Source: a virus. Taken from it: DNA of 64,000 nt. This document shows positions 16,486 through 25,508 of the stretch, piece by piece. The stretch spans positions 35,489 to 99,488 of IMG/VR virus record IMGVR_UViG_3300032296_002019. One strand, written 5' to 3'. Every line of letters starts with the position of its first letter. Position 1 is the first letter of the stretch. Position numbers and translations under genes: made by a program. The notes beneath the pieces were generated by a model. It saw only the letters and a list, made by a program, of their open reading frames with translations. It was not told where the DNA came from and did not search any database.

Positions 16486-17916
16486 TTACAAAGATATATA
16501 ATGTTTTAATGTTTTTAAAGGCCTTTCTTCTATTTTTCTAATCTTGTATTTTTTCTTAGGTTTAAAAACTTCCAGAGTTTCATTTACTGTATCTATAAAA
16601 GTATTTGACATAGCTTCAGCTGTCATCATAGATTCTTTAGATGTAACCCACTCTCTTCCTAACCCACCTCTTCTATCTCTCTCATCTTGTCCTAAATTAT
16701 ACACATCTAAGATAGCTTTAGCGACATCTCTAAAATCAGCTCTGTCATCTGATATATAAGGGGTGGGAGGAGATCCTTGAATGCTTATACCAGATGGGAA
16801 TACAGGAATGGCCCAATCTCCACATTTCTTATGTCTTCCTAAATGGTTAGTGCAGAAAGACTCATCAAATTTAATCCACTCTCCATTCTCATCCTCAAAT
16901 CTCATTTGATCTTGCATACCCCCTGTTACAGTAGCTATGATCATTTTTCCACACATCATAGATTCTGTTAATGATAATCCCCATCCTTCGTTAGAAGATA
17001 CCAGAATTGTAGCATCAATAGAATTGTACAGCAGGTTCATCTTTTCCGCACTAAGACCTAAATTAGAAAATATAACCTGATTTTTTCTTTCTCCTAAGAA
17101 CAATTCTATTACTACTGGTAGATCTGTTCCGTTATCATCTACTTTATGAGTATGCAATACTAAACAGCATTTATCTGCTTTTTCTTTAGGGAGCTTATCT
17201 AAGAAGAACCTAAAAGCTAAAATAGTATCCGGTATAGATTTTCTTCTTATGTTCCTACTATTGAAAAATAAAACAAAATCATAATCTTTCTTTCCAAGAA
17301 GTTCAGATCTAAATTCTTTTACTCTATCGTCATTTTTATCTATAGGGAAAAAGATATTATGATTTATACCATGAGGAAAATACTTAATAATTTTCTCATC
17401 AGCATAATCTCCCAAAACTACCTTGTTAAGTATTTCTGTTTGTTTTGAGATAGCTAAAAGAGTATCACAAGATCTATAGAAATTTTTATTGTATAAAGGA
17501 GCTGGTTCACAATCCCAGATGTTTATATAAATCATTGGAATTTTTTGCCTTATCTCATGCTCTATTCTAAACAACCAATCATAATATCTTGGATCTGTTA
17601 TAAAAACTATAGCATCTGGATTCTCTAACTGTAGTAGGTACCTTATCATAGCTGGATTGCCATATCCGTTAGTTGGATACAATACTACGGAGGAATCAGG
17701 AATACCTGCTATTTCATTTGTCGATTGGGACAAATCCATCCTTGTATTCTTTTCTGGATGTTCTATAGCCCCTCCTATACAAACGTAGTTAAATACATGT
17801 GAAGTTCCTAATACTATCTCCCTAGATACTGTAGCAATCCCTGAAAAAAACCTGATGTCATCTCCTATGAAAAGGATCTTTTTTCTGTCTTCTCTTTTTA
17901 TATAACCTGGCTTCAT
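16486..17916 (-). CDS. GT-B glycosyltransferase (GT4)
   Basis: 476 residues. The acceptor-side start is KILFIGDDIRFFSGIATVSR. The donor domain has FFNSRNIRRKSIPDTI and SNEGWGLSLTESMMCGKMII (EX7E). It heads the run of glycosyltransferase and methyltransferase genes down to 6854. The C-terminal tail is basic (KPKKKYKIRKIEERP). Confidence 0.88.
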   Translation of the reverse strand: MKPGYIKREDRKKILFIGDDIRFFSGIATVSREIVLGTSHVFNYVCIGGAIEHPEKNTRMDLSQSTNEIAGIPDSSVVLYPTNGYGNPAMIRYLLQLENPDAIVFITDPRYYDWLFRIEHEIRQKIPMIYINIWDCEPAPLYNKNFYRSCDTLLAISKQTEILNKVVLGDYADEKIIKYFPHGINHNIFFPIDKNDDRVKEFRSELLGKKDYDFVLFFNSRNIRRKSIPDTILAFRFFLDKLPKEKADKCCLVLHTHKVDDNGTDLPVVIELFLGERKNQVIFSNLGLSAEKMNLLYNSIDATILVSSNEGWGLSLTESMMCGKMIIATVTGGMQDQMRFEDENGEWIKFDESFCTNHLGRHKKCGDWAIPVFPSGISIQGSPPTPYISDDRADFRDVAKAILDVYNLGQDERDRRGGLGREWVTSKESMMTAEAMSNTFIDTVNETLEVFKPKKKYKIRKIEERPLKTLKHYISL

Positions 17917-17939
17917 TGTAACGATTTGTTTTTTATTTT

Positions 17940-18134
17940 TTAAAGACTTCCGCTTGTTGCTAGTTTATTGTAAGTCAACATTTTAACTTGAAATTCCGGA
18001 TCCGTAAGATATAAGTGGATGGTTCTGTTTACAAATTTCTGTAATGATAACCCTGTCCTAGCACTTTCTACCTTGAAATTTTCAGATAGATCTTTGTGTA
18101 TTTTAACACTTGTCAATTTTAATTTATCTTTCAT
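17940..18134 (-). CDS. Small ribbon-helix-helix-like protein
   Basis: I take the ATG at 18134 (MKDKLKLTSVKIHKDLSENF); a longer frame to 18215 would add an implausible hydrophobic leader over the promoter motifs. The 64-residue product has a beta-strand start (LKLTSVKIHKDL) followed by two helices (FKVESARTGLSLQKFVNRTI), the layout of Arc/MetJ-type DNA-binding proteins. It sits just upstream of the glycosylation island and could regulate it. Confidence 0.65.
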   Translation of the reverse strand: MKDKLKLTSVKIHKDLSENFKVESARTGLSLQKFVNRTIHLYLTDPEFQVKMLTYNKLATSGSL

Positions 18135-18136
18135 AC

Positions 18137-18168
18137 TATAAATAATATATAATTTGTATATATAAATA
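18137..18168 (-). promoter_or_regulatory. Two ATATTTATA-type motifs before RHH-like gene
   Basis: Sense TATTTATA occurs twice, at 18168-18161 and 18144-18137. The second ends 2 nt before the ATG. A phage promoter is inferred here at the head of the RHH and glycosyltransferase run. Confidence 0.45.
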
Positions 18169-18192
18169 TACAGTATTTGGGAAAAAATAAGA

Positions 18193-19137
18193 TTAAATAG
18201 TATTTTTTTTATCACAAAGATCGGGTCTATCTTTAAAAGGACAGAACCTACAGTTATTATTTGAAAATACTTTTGTATGGATCTTTTCTTTGGCAGTACC
18301 GTCTACATTAAAACATTCTTTTATAAAGTTAATTAGACGTTGTTCTGCTTGATGCACCTTACTTTTTCCATTAGCAGGCTCATGAACTTGGATTCTAGAC
18401 TGAGGGAAGTCCGCATTTTCATACAGCTTTCTCTTCAATATCCTAAATCTAGGAACAATCTTGGACTCATCCACTCCAAACTGTTTAGAAAAAAACTTTT
18501 TATATAAGAGAATCTGAGATTGTTTAATCTCATCTTTCTTCTCGTAATCCTTCCAGCCTTTAGTAGATGTCTTAAAATCTTCTATAAAAATAGTCCCTTC
18601 AGTTTTATCTTTTAAAACTAAGTCCACATATCCCTGGAATAAAAATACATCTTCTGTATCTCTTATTTCTGTTAAAATAGGGATTTCCATGCCCAATAAC
18701 TCAAGATCTCTGGTAGAGAAGTATGCTACTCTTTTCTTCTTAAAATGATCTAGGATTTGAATTCCGTCTTCATAGAACTCTGCCATCTCTTCTTTAGTAG
18801 AAAAATGGTTTCCTCCATTATTAGAAACTTCTTTAACGTACTCATCTCTGAATACCTTCTCAAAATGTTTCTCCATATCAAAAGCATCTGAAGCTTTTAC
18901 AGATTCTTTGAATAGGATTTCCAGGTACTTCTGTAGGGTCTCATGTATGGCGGTTCCAAAAACAGTATTTATACTTGCTGTAAATAAGTAATTACCCTTA
19001 GCATAAGTCATATACCATCTATGAGGACAAGACTCATAAACAGAGTATTGAGAGAAGGATATTTGTTTTTGCCCTTCTCTCTTTTCTTTTCTTATCTTAG
19101 GAGATATACTTTCTGATAAAGCGATTGCTTCTTTCAT
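18193..19137 (-). CDS. PD-(D/E)XK nuclease, RecB/Cas4-like, with Fe-S cysteines
   Basis: 314 residues. ISFSQYSVYESCPHRWYM (Cys37), GTAIHETLQKYLE (about residues 61-73), GYVDLV (Asp172) and IEDFKTSTKGW (Lys189) form the RecB-type nuclease core. The end has CRFCPFKDRPDLC, giving four cysteines suited to an iron-sulfur cluster as in Cas4/AddB-type exonucleases. It likely processes DNA ends in phage recombination or degrades host DNA. It lies at the end of the replication block, overlapping the preceding gene by 4 nt. Confidence 0.85.
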   Translation of the reverse strand: MKEAIALSESISPKIRKEKREGQKQISFSQYSVYESCPHRWYMTYAKGNYLFTASINTVFGTAIHETLQKYLEILFKESVKASDAFDMEKHFEKVFRDEYVKEVSNNGGNHFSTKEEMAEFYEDGIQILDHFKKKRVAYFSTRDLELLGMEIPILTEIRDTEDVFLFQGYVDLVLKDKTEGTIFIEDFKTSTKGWKDYEKKDEIKQSQILLYKKFFSKQFGVDESKIVPRFRILKRKLYENADFPQSRIQVHEPANGKSKVHQAEQRLINFIKECFNVDGTAKEKIHTKVFSNNNCRFCPFKDRPDLCDKKNTI

Positions 19138-19331
19138 TTTATTTTAGATACTAGTACTTCTATTTCATCAATAGTTTCCGAGATTTTACGTAACAGGTAA
19201 TCAAATTGAGATTGAGAGTTTTCATTTTCCAAATCCCCCTGAATTGTGAGAGCCTCCATTTGAAGTTGGTAATCTTCTAATCTTTTTTGACACCTTTCAA
19301 TTTCTTCATTCAATTCTTTTTCTGAGCTCAT
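19134..19331 (-). CDS. Small coiled-coil protein
   Basis: 65 residues, almost entirely heptad-patterned charged helix (ELNEEIERCQKRLEDYQLQM). It overlaps both neighbours by 4 nt and is probably co-translated with the nuclease. No family recognised. Confidence 0.65.
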   Translation of the reverse strand: MSSEKELNEEIERCQKRLEDYQLQMEALTIQGDLENENSQSQFDYLLRKISETIDEIEVLVSKIK

Positions 19332-19579
19332 TCTGTATCAGTTTTTTCATCTGCTATTCCAAATGGAAGAAAATCTTTATTTACATGTTGACACTTTACA
19401 CAATAGAAAGTGGGGACCGGAATAACTTGATCTTTATCGCTAGAAGAAGCTACTAAAAACTTGGACACCCTCCTAAGGAGCAATCCTTCAGTAAAGATGT
19501 TACTTCCACAATTTTCACAGATAATACCTGTTGTCTGATCAAATCTTACGTTTGCTAATGGATTTTGTTGCTGTTGCAT
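19328..19579 (-). CDS. Small zinc-ribbon protein
   Basis: 83 residues. CENCGSNIF (about residues 20-28) and FYCVKCQHV (about residues 58-66) supply two CxxC pairs for one zinc. The hydrophobic centre carries FTEGLLLRRVSKFL. It sits immediately after groEL in the direction of transcription. Function unknown; such ribbons often mediate protein or nucleic-acid contacts. Confidence 0.7.
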   Translation of the reverse strand: MQQQQNPLANVRFDQTTGIICENCGSNIFTEGLLLRRVSKFLVASSSDKDQVIPVPTFYCVKCQHVNKDFLPFGIADEKTDTE

Positions 19580-19592
19580 ATTTTATTTTTTA

Positions 19593-21245
19593 TTACATGA
19601 ATTGACTATAATCTATATCTTCTTTTTTATCTTCTCCTACAAAGTAAACTGTAGATTCAGTAGTTAGGATAGTTCCTGCTACGCTTGCAGCATTCTCTAT
19701 GGCTGTCCTAGTAATTTTTGTAGGATCCAGAATACCGCTAACCAAGAAGTCTTCTACTTCACCATTCTTAGCATTATAACCAACCCACTCAGAATTTTCT
19801 TCTTCACTAGCTCTTTTATCTACCTTACCGAGAATCTCATAAACATTCTCTATACCAGCATTAGATAAAATCTTTTTGAATGGTGCAGACAATGCCTTCT
19901 CTACTATCTTAACTCCCAACTCTTGATCATCGTTATCACATTCAAGATATGCGTCTTTAACAAAATCCTTACAGTTAATTAAAGCCATACCACCACCAGG
20001 TACAATACCTTGATCTAAGGCTGCTTTAGTAGCGTGTAAAGCGTCATCAACTCTATCCTTCTTCTCCTTCATCTCTACTTCACTAAGGCCTCCTACATTG
20101 ATTATAGCCACCCCTCCTGTGAGTTTAGATAATCTCTCTTGTAATTTCTCTACTTCGAAGTTAGATTTAGCTATCTCAATCTGAGCTTTTAGATCAGACA
20201 ATCTTTGTTCTATCTTTTCTATATCTCCTTTTCCGTCAATGATAGTAGTGTCTTTACTTGTGATATTGGTAACACGGGCTTTTCCAAATGCAGCCTTAAA
20301 CTCATCAGCTTTCATTTTATCTACCTTGTGACCTTTAGTAGGAGATATGACAGTACCGCCAGTCAAGATAGCAATATCTTCTAGAATAGCTGTTCTTCTA
20401 TCTCCAAAGTCTGGTGCTTTTACCGCACATACTTTTATAGTATTGTTAGCTTTATTAACTACCAACAGTGCCAACGCTTCGTTCTCAATATCCTCTGCAA
20501 TGATCAATAGAGGCAAGTTTTCAGAATGTGCAGCTTGAAGCAGCGGAAGAACGTGTGCTGTAGTGCTGAGCCTTCCATCATATAAAAAGATAAGAGGCTT
20601 TTCAAAAACAGTTTGCATTGCTGTGTTGTCTGTTACAAAGTATGGGGACTTATACCCACGCTCAAACATCATACCCTCAACAACTTCTAAAGTAGTTTCC
20701 CCAGTCTTAGATTCTTCTATTGCCACTACACCGTCTGTTCCTACTTTATCTAAAGCAGTAGCAATCAAAGTACCAATCTCAGAATCATTGTTGGCTGATA
20801 TTGTTGCTACTTGTTTTATTTGATCTTCTGATGATATATCTTTTGATATTGACTTAAGACCTTCTACAACTTTAGCAACTCCTCTATCTATTCCCTTCTT
20901 TACTTCAACTGCATTGGAGCCTTGAGTAATTGCTTTCATTCCATCATTGATCATTACAGTTGCCAACAATGTAGAAGTGGTAGTACCGTCACCAGCTTTA
21001 TCGGCTGACTTTATAGATACCTGTTTTACCATTTGTGCGCCAATATCTTCTACAGGATCTTCTAATTTAGAGAAAGCCTTAGCCACTGTTACACCATCTT
21101 TAGTAACCTTAATTGAACCGTCAGCATCTCTGATTATAACATTTCTACCAGCAGGTCCAAGTGTGGATGATACACTATCATTAATCTTATTGATTCCGCC
21201 TAATAACTTTTTCTTTAACTCTGTTCCGAACTCTGTCTTTATCAT
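19593..21245 (-). CDS. groL: Phage chaperonin GroEL
   Basis: 550 residues, full length. It has the N-terminal ATP-site sequences (STLGPAGRNVII, then DGVTVAKAF and AGDGTTTSTLLA with the catalytic Asp) and the family signature near the C-terminus (ALDQGIVPGGGMALI). The usual GGM-rich tail is absent; the protein ends EDIDYSQFM. GroEL folds proteins with GroES in an ATP-driven cage. The co-factor gene lies 3 nt upstream, so the phage carries a complete chaperonin pair, presumably for its own capsid, tail or enzyme proteins. Confidence 0.97.
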   Translation of the reverse strand: MIKTEFGTELKKKLLGGINKINDSVSSTLGPAGRNVIIRDADGSIKVTKDGVTVAKAFSKLEDPVEDIGAQMVKQVSIKSADKAGDGTTTSTLLATVMINDGMKAITQGSNAVEVKKGIDRGVAKVVEGLKSISKDISSEDQIKQVATISANNDSEIGTLIATALDKVGTDGVVAIEESKTGETTLEVVEGMMFERGYKSPYFVTDNTAMQTVFEKPLIFLYDGRLSTTAHVLPLLQAAHSENLPLLIIAEDIENEALALLVVNKANNTIKVCAVKAPDFGDRRTAILEDIAILTGGTVISPTKGHKVDKMKADEFKAAFGKARVTNITSKDTTIIDGKGDIEKIEQRLSDLKAQIEIAKSNFEVEKLQERLSKLTGGVAIINVGGLSEVEMKEKKDRVDDALHATKAALDQGIVPGGGMALINCKDFVKDAYLECDNDDQELGVKIVEKALSAPFKKILSNAGIENVYEILGKVDKRASEEENSEWVGYNAKNGEVEDFLVSGILDPTKITRTAIENAASVAGTILTTESTVYFVGEDKKEDIDYSQFM

Positions 21246-21248
21246 ATA

Positions 21249-21545
21249 TTAACCTTTTACAATTGAAAGAATCTCTACTTCTCTACAAACATAATACTCT
21301 TCCTCATCAACGATGATTTGAGTTACTACGGCTTTAGGTACAATTACCACATCTCCTACTTCTACTTTCATAGGATAGTAATTTCCCATGTGTGGATTGA
21401 ACATACCTTCTCCACGATCTACTACTTCAAAATAATTTGATTTTTCTCTACCAGTGTCAGGGACTATAATCCCCCCTACCATTTTGTCTTCTGCGTCTAT
21501 CTTTTTTAAGATGACTTTGTCATGTAATGCAACTAATGTACTCAT
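21249..21545 (-). CDS. groS: Phage co-chaperonin GroES
   Basis: 98 residues, normal GroES length. It has the N-terminal strand (ALHDKVILKKID), the mobile loop with the GroEL-binding tripeptide region (GGIIVPDTG) and the C-terminal barrel strand (EYYVCREVEILSIV). It pairs with groEL 3 nt downstream. Its ATG overlaps the TGA of the homing endonuclease gene. Confidence 0.95.
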   Translation of the reverse strand: MSTLVALHDKVILKKIDAEDKMVGGIIVPDTGREKSNYFEVVDRGEGMFNPHMGNYYPMKVEVGDVVIVPKAVVTQIIVDEEEYYVCREVEILSIVKG

Positions 21546-22195
21546 AATTTATTTTTGTTATTTTTACAGTTATTAAAATGGTACTTTATCATACCAGATG
21601 CTCCCCCTATTAATAAACAGTGCGGGCATTGTATTTTTCTTTGAGGCGAATGTACTCTATTTTTATGAGACTCTTTCATTTTTTTTATGGATTCCTCAGA
21701 ATGTTTTTTTCCGTACAAAGGATGCTTTTCTCCAGCTTGAACACCTTTAGTAGCTTTGGAAGCTTTTATTTTACTATCTGGTTTTTTCCAATATTCTTTT
21801 AGGCTATTAGACAATTTTTTTAAAACCTCAGGATTACCCATCGCTTTTCTAGTTTTTTCACTTATCTCTTTTATTTTCTCCTTTGTGTGTTTATAACCAC
21901 TTTCAACCCCTCTAGTACCAGATAACCTTTCATTTACTAGATTCCCAGTTCCATGTTTTATGGTTCCGTATTTCTTTATATACACTTCTTCTAGTCGCAG
22001 TGATTCTTCTCTTGTCAAATTTTGTGCCAAAATATCCACTTCAAAACCTCCACACTTTTTTACTATGTCTAACCAATTGGTATTTCTCCTATTATTAATA
22101 CTTTCATAGGCTCTTTTTAGAGTACCTTGTCCCACATAAAATACTTCGTTAGTATCTTTTCTTCTATGTTGATACACCACATAATCGTTATTCAT
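21542..22195 (-). CDS. GIY-YIG homing endonuclease with NUMOD3 motifs
   Basis: I choose the ATG at 22195 (MNNDYVVYQHRRKD), giving 217 residues. The catalytic domain has YVVYQ ... VFYVGQG (the GIY-YIG strands), a downstream arginine helix and a metal-binding glutamate region (EESLRLEEVYIKKYG). Residues about 100-180 hold NUMOD3-type DNA-binding repeats (KHPLYGKKHSEESIKKM, for example). A C-terminal zinc finger (CPHC ... HFNNC) completes it. It is a free-standing selfish gene inserted between DNA polymerase and groES. Neither neighbour is interrupted, so it is not inside an intron here. Confidence 0.9.
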   Translation of the reverse strand: MNNDYVVYQHRRKDTNEVFYVGQGTLKRAYESINNRRNTNWLDIVKKCGGFEVDILAQNLTREESLRLEEVYIKKYGTIKHGTGNLVNERLSGTRGVESGYKHTKEKIKEISEKTRKAMGNPEVLKKLSNSLKEYWKKPDSKIKASKATKGVQAGEKHPLYGKKHSEESIKKMKESHKNRVHSPQRKIQCPHCLLIGGASGMIKYHFNNCKNNKNKL

Positions 22196-22206
22196 AATAT
22201 TTTTAT

Positions 22207-22214
22207 TATAAATA
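22207..22214 (-). promoter_or_regulatory. ATATTTATA-type motif before homing endonuclease
   Basis: Sense CTATTTATAATA ends about 12 nt before the ATG at 22195, consistent with a private promoter for the endonuclease. Confidence 0.4.
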
Positions 22215-22255
22215 GTGAAAATTTGTGCATGCCCTTCTATCAAATATTGTGTTTT

Positions 22256-24562
22256 CTAATGGCCGTCCCTTAGGTTATGTGCCAAAGCAGGAGGAGCTAC
22301 TAAATCTAATGACAACTTGGTAGTATTTTCCATTTTGTCTTGAACAATCTTAGAAGCTTCTTCCACTATACCCTCTTCCACTTCTATAACCAATTGGTCA
22401 TGAATCTGCGCCACCACCTGTCCTTTCATTCCTCTTTTTTTAAATTCCCTGTTTATTTCAATAGCGGCACGATTTACTATAGAAGCTGCTAAACTCTGGA
22501 TTTGATAGTTCATTCCGTTGTTTAATCCATTCTTGTAATCTCTCACCATATTTAACACAGTATCTTTATCTAGCTGATCTTCTAGTTTCTTCTGAAACTT
22601 CCACTCTAATAGCTTGTCTCCAAACTTTTCATAAAGATATGAAACTTTTGGCAAATGGCGAATTCTTCCTACTTGTGTTTTTATATATCCATTTTTTTTA
22701 ACAAATTCTTTAGATGTTTCCATCCACTTTTTAAGATTAGGGAATCCATCTAAGTATCCATCTATAAGCTTCTCTGCATCTTCTGTAGACACGTCTATGC
22801 TCTTTCCTAGTGCGTAAGCTCCCATCCCATATGGAATACCTAAAGAATATGCTTTAGCCTTCTGTCTAACGTTATTAGCCATCTTCTTTAGATAATTGGG
22901 GGCTTTTTTATCTGGAGAATACTGGTCTAGCTTTTCTGTTTTTATTGCAATGGTAGAATAGAAATCCCATCCATTTCTAAAAATATCTTTCAATCCCTCA
23001 TCATCTGCCACATGAGAAAATACTTTTGGCTCTAGAGACTCATAATCACAATCTATAAAAATATTACCTGGTTTAGATATAAAGAATCCTCTAATCATGT
23101 TGGTATACTTTATGACTATAGGATCATCTTCGCCATCTTCTTTAGGCCTCGGTAACTGTTGTGCATCTGACCCATACCTGCCTGATACGGTAGCATGTTG
23201 CTTATAATAGAAATAATATAACCCATCCTCTACTTTATCTAAAAATCTATCCATATAGGTAGATTTTATCTTAAGAAGTTTATTGTAGATTCTTAGATTC
23301 TTAGCCCACTCGTGTTTGTCAGATATAGATTGAATAAACTCATCATCAAACTTATCTTTCCCCTTATCTGTGGTAGATATCGGCTTCATCCCTAGTACTT
23401 CAAAAGCAATACTACCCATGTGATCTTTTGACTGTATATTGAAGTATTCTGATTCCTGACTCTCTTTCCACAATCCCATGCTAATTTTTATAGCCGCTTT
23501 CTCATCTAGTTGATCTATATTTCCAGTTGTCAAGTATTCCTTGACAGTTGAATCCGGTAACTCACTTATATTTTTAGCAGTTATAGAGTATTTACCAGAT
23601 TTCTCAGAAACAGGTAGCGGTAAATTATAATACTCTACTAATCTTTGAGCATAGGTACCTTTATTGCTAGGCGGGAACTTCTCTAAAGACTTATCAACAA
23701 TCCACTCTTTTACTGCTGGATTTTTTAATAGTTCTGATATAACTAGCTTTTTATATGATTCTAGATCAGCTATTATCTCTTCTCTGGCCTTATTCATTAA
23801 ATCTACGTCTACCATAACTCCATTACTCTCCATTGGGATAGTAACTTCTTTATATAGAGGCATTACTTCGTCTTCGAAGAAGAATTTTTCCAGTCCCTCC
23901 CTTACAAGCTTTTCATAGTAATAGTTGTATACTCTAAGAGTTAAATCAGTATCCGCACAAGCATACTTAGATAGTATTGGGAGATCGGCTTTCCATATCT
24001 CATAGTTCTCTTTTGTAGTAGTGCCTCCATTAGATTTTATAGATTCTTTTAGGAGAACCTGTTCTTCGTTAGCCTCCTTCTCCATATCCAAACCTAATTC
24101 AGCTTGAATAGCTATCGCTATGTCCTTCAATCCAAATGATCCTCCGAATCCTTCCCCAGCGCCTTCTTCAGATACAGTGTGAACAAGCAATATAGTATCT
24201 GCATGTATGTGTGGAGTTATGTCTATTCCGTAAAAACACTTAACGAATCTAGAATCAAACGATAAGTTGTGGCCTATTATCTTTTTACTACAGAGAAGAG
24301 ATATAACTTTCTTAGCCAATTCATGACAGCTTTCTCCGTATATATTACTTTCAACAAGCTCTCCGTCTTTGTATATCATTGTGGGCATGTAGTACCCTAC
24401 CCCTACTTCTCCTGAAACTGATAGCCCTATTACACTTCCCTTTCTAGGATTTAAAGATGTGGTTTCAGTATCAAAAGCAATTATATCGTTTGCTTTTATA
24501 TGCCTAACCATCTCCCTCAAAGTATCCGGAGTGTCTACCGTTATGTACTTTTTGTCTTGCAT
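22256..24562 (-). CDS. Family A DNA polymerase (Pol I-like) with 3'-5' exonuclease
   Basis: 768 residues. The proofreading domain has IIAFDTETTSLNP (Asp31, Glu33), IGHNLSFDSRF (Asn99, Asp103) and KYACADTDLTL (Tyr200, Asp204). The polymerase domain has motif A IDCDYESLEPKVF (near residue 504), motif B around RQKAKAYSLGIPYG and motif C QIHDQLVIEVEE (near 721), where HDQ replaces the usual HDE. No 5' nuclease domain is present; that function is encoded at 29001-30041. This is the probable replicative enzyme of the phage. Confidence 0.96.
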   Translation of the reverse strand: MQDKKYITVDTPDTLREMVRHIKANDIIAFDTETTSLNPRKGSVIGLSVSGEVGVGYYMPTMIYKDGELVESNIYGESCHELAKKVISLLCSKKIIGHNLSFDSRFVKCFYGIDITPHIHADTILLVHTVSEEGAGEGFGGSFGLKDIAIAIQAELGLDMEKEANEEQVLLKESIKSNGGTTTKENYEIWKADLPILSKYACADTDLTLRVYNYYYEKLVREGLEKFFFEDEVMPLYKEVTIPMESNGVMVDVDLMNKAREEIIADLESYKKLVISELLKNPAVKEWIVDKSLEKFPPSNKGTYAQRLVEYYNLPLPVSEKSGKYSITAKNISELPDSTVKEYLTTGNIDQLDEKAAIKISMGLWKESQESEYFNIQSKDHMGSIAFEVLGMKPISTTDKGKDKFDDEFIQSISDKHEWAKNLRIYNKLLKIKSTYMDRFLDKVEDGLYYFYYKQHATVSGRYGSDAQQLPRPKEDGEDDPIVIKYTNMIRGFFISKPGNIFIDCDYESLEPKVFSHVADDEGLKDIFRNGWDFYSTIAIKTEKLDQYSPDKKAPNYLKKMANNVRQKAKAYSLGIPYGMGAYALGKSIDVSTEDAEKLIDGYLDGFPNLKKWMETSKEFVKKNGYIKTQVGRIRHLPKVSYLYEKFGDKLLEWKFQKKLEDQLDKDTVLNMVRDYKNGLNNGMNYQIQSLAASIVNRAAIEINREFKKRGMKGQVVAQIHDQLVIEVEEGIVEEASKIVQDKMENTTKLSLDLVAPPALAHNLRDGH

Positions 24563-24583
24563 TTCATAACCTTTATTTTAATT

Positions 24584-25030
24584 TTACAATCCAGTACTAC
24601 CGAAACCGCCCAGACCTCTATCAGTTTCGGACAGCTCTTGCGTCTCATAGAATATAGGCCTTTGAGGCAGTTTCATTAGTACTCCTTGGGCTATCCTCTG
24701 CCCTGTTGTATAAGTAAAAACATAATTTCCATGATTAATAAGTACAACTTTTATCTCTCCTCTATAATCTGAATCTACTGTACCTGGAGAATTTAAAACT
24801 GTTATACCGTTTTTTAAAGCTAGTCCACTTCTAGGCCTTATCTGTAACTCATATCCTTCCGGGATTTCCATAGCCAACCCAGTACTAATACATTGTATTT
24901 GTCCTGGCTGAACAGATCCACCATGACAAGATCTCAAATCAAATCCAGCAGATCCTGATGTTTCATAAGAAGGAACTGTTGCGTTTTCATTTAATCTCTT
25001 TATGCGGACTGTTGTAATCTTTGTATCCAT
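24584..25030 (-). CDS. dut: dUTP diphosphatase
   Basis: 148 residues, typical trimeric dUTPase size. The five motifs are present: [46 protein letters not shown] and the C-terminal [11 protein letters not shown]. It hydrolyses dUTP to dUMP, keeping uracil out of DNA and feeding dTMP synthesis. It sits in the nucleotide-metabolism part of the replication block. Confidence 0.96.
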   Translation of the reverse strand: MDTKITTVRIKRLNENATVPSYETSGSAGFDLRSCHGGSVQPGQIQCISTGLAMEIPEGYELQIRPRSGLALKNGITVLNSPGTVDSDYRGEIKVVLINHGNYVFTYTTGQRIAQGVLMKLPQRPIFYETQELSETDRGLGGFGSTGL

Positions 25031-25033
25031 AAA

Positions 25034-25261
25034 TTAGTTTTGAATTTCACAATCACACAACAGCTCTAGCATCAAATCTTCAAATACATCAGGTTCTTGT
25101 ACTTCACGAAATCTTTCTTTCATAAAAGATGTATAAGGATGGGGAGGTTCCACTTCATATAAGAATATTCCATTTTTAATATCCCTAATTGTGTAATACT
25201 GTCCTTGTTCTATAACCCCAGGATGTCCTACTATGCACTCAACAATAGATCCTATTTTCAT
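25034..25261 (-). CDS. Hypothetical small protein
   Basis: 75 residues, beginning MKIGSIVECIVGHPGVIEQG, followed by short beta-type strands (YYTIRDIKNGIFLYEVEPP) and an acidic end (EDLMLELLCDCEIQN). The pattern resembles small SH3-like barrel proteins common in phages. Family not identified. It overlaps the preceding gene by 4 nt. Confidence 0.7.
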   Translation of the reverse strand: MKIGSIVECIVGHPGVIEQGQYYTIRDIKNGIFLYEVEPPHPYTSFMKERFREVQEPDVFEDLMLELLCDCEIQN

Positions 25262-25482
25262 ACTTTCTCAATTTTTTCTTTTAATTCTTTTAGTTCTTCT
25301 TTTAACTTACCAGATAAAATAGTCAACTCTTCAATCTCCTGTCTCTGAACTTCAACAACTGCATTTATAATTACAGCATTTTTAAGAAACTCTGTGTTGA
25401 CTTGCATCTGTTTTTCTCTGGAATAAAATAAGTACCCCATCCCTAATAGATTCAGTACCAGAAAGATTATGTATACGGTCAT
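25258..25482 (-). CDS. Small membrane-anchored coiled-coil protein
   Basis: 74 residues. The N-terminal transmembrane helix (VYIIFLVLNLLGMGYLFYS) is followed by a heptad-patterned charged helix (EELTILSGKLKEELKELKEK). Embedded in the nucleotide-metabolism genes. Function unknown. Confidence 0.65.
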   Translation of the reverse strand: MTVYIIFLVLNLLGMGYLFYSREKQMQVNTEFLKNAVIINAVVEVQRQEIEELTILSGKLKEELKELKEKIEKV

Positions 25483-25508
25483 TTTTGTTATTTGAACAAA
25501 TATACAAA

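Noticed and set aside
17940-18215. Longer N-terminus for the ribbon-helix-helix-like protein
   Set aside because: The extension is hydrophobic low-complexity sequence that translates the promoter motifs and overlaps the preceding nuclease gene.
22195-22256. Group I intron holding the GIY-YIG gene
   Set aside because: DNA polymerase and groES are both complete, so there is no split host gene.
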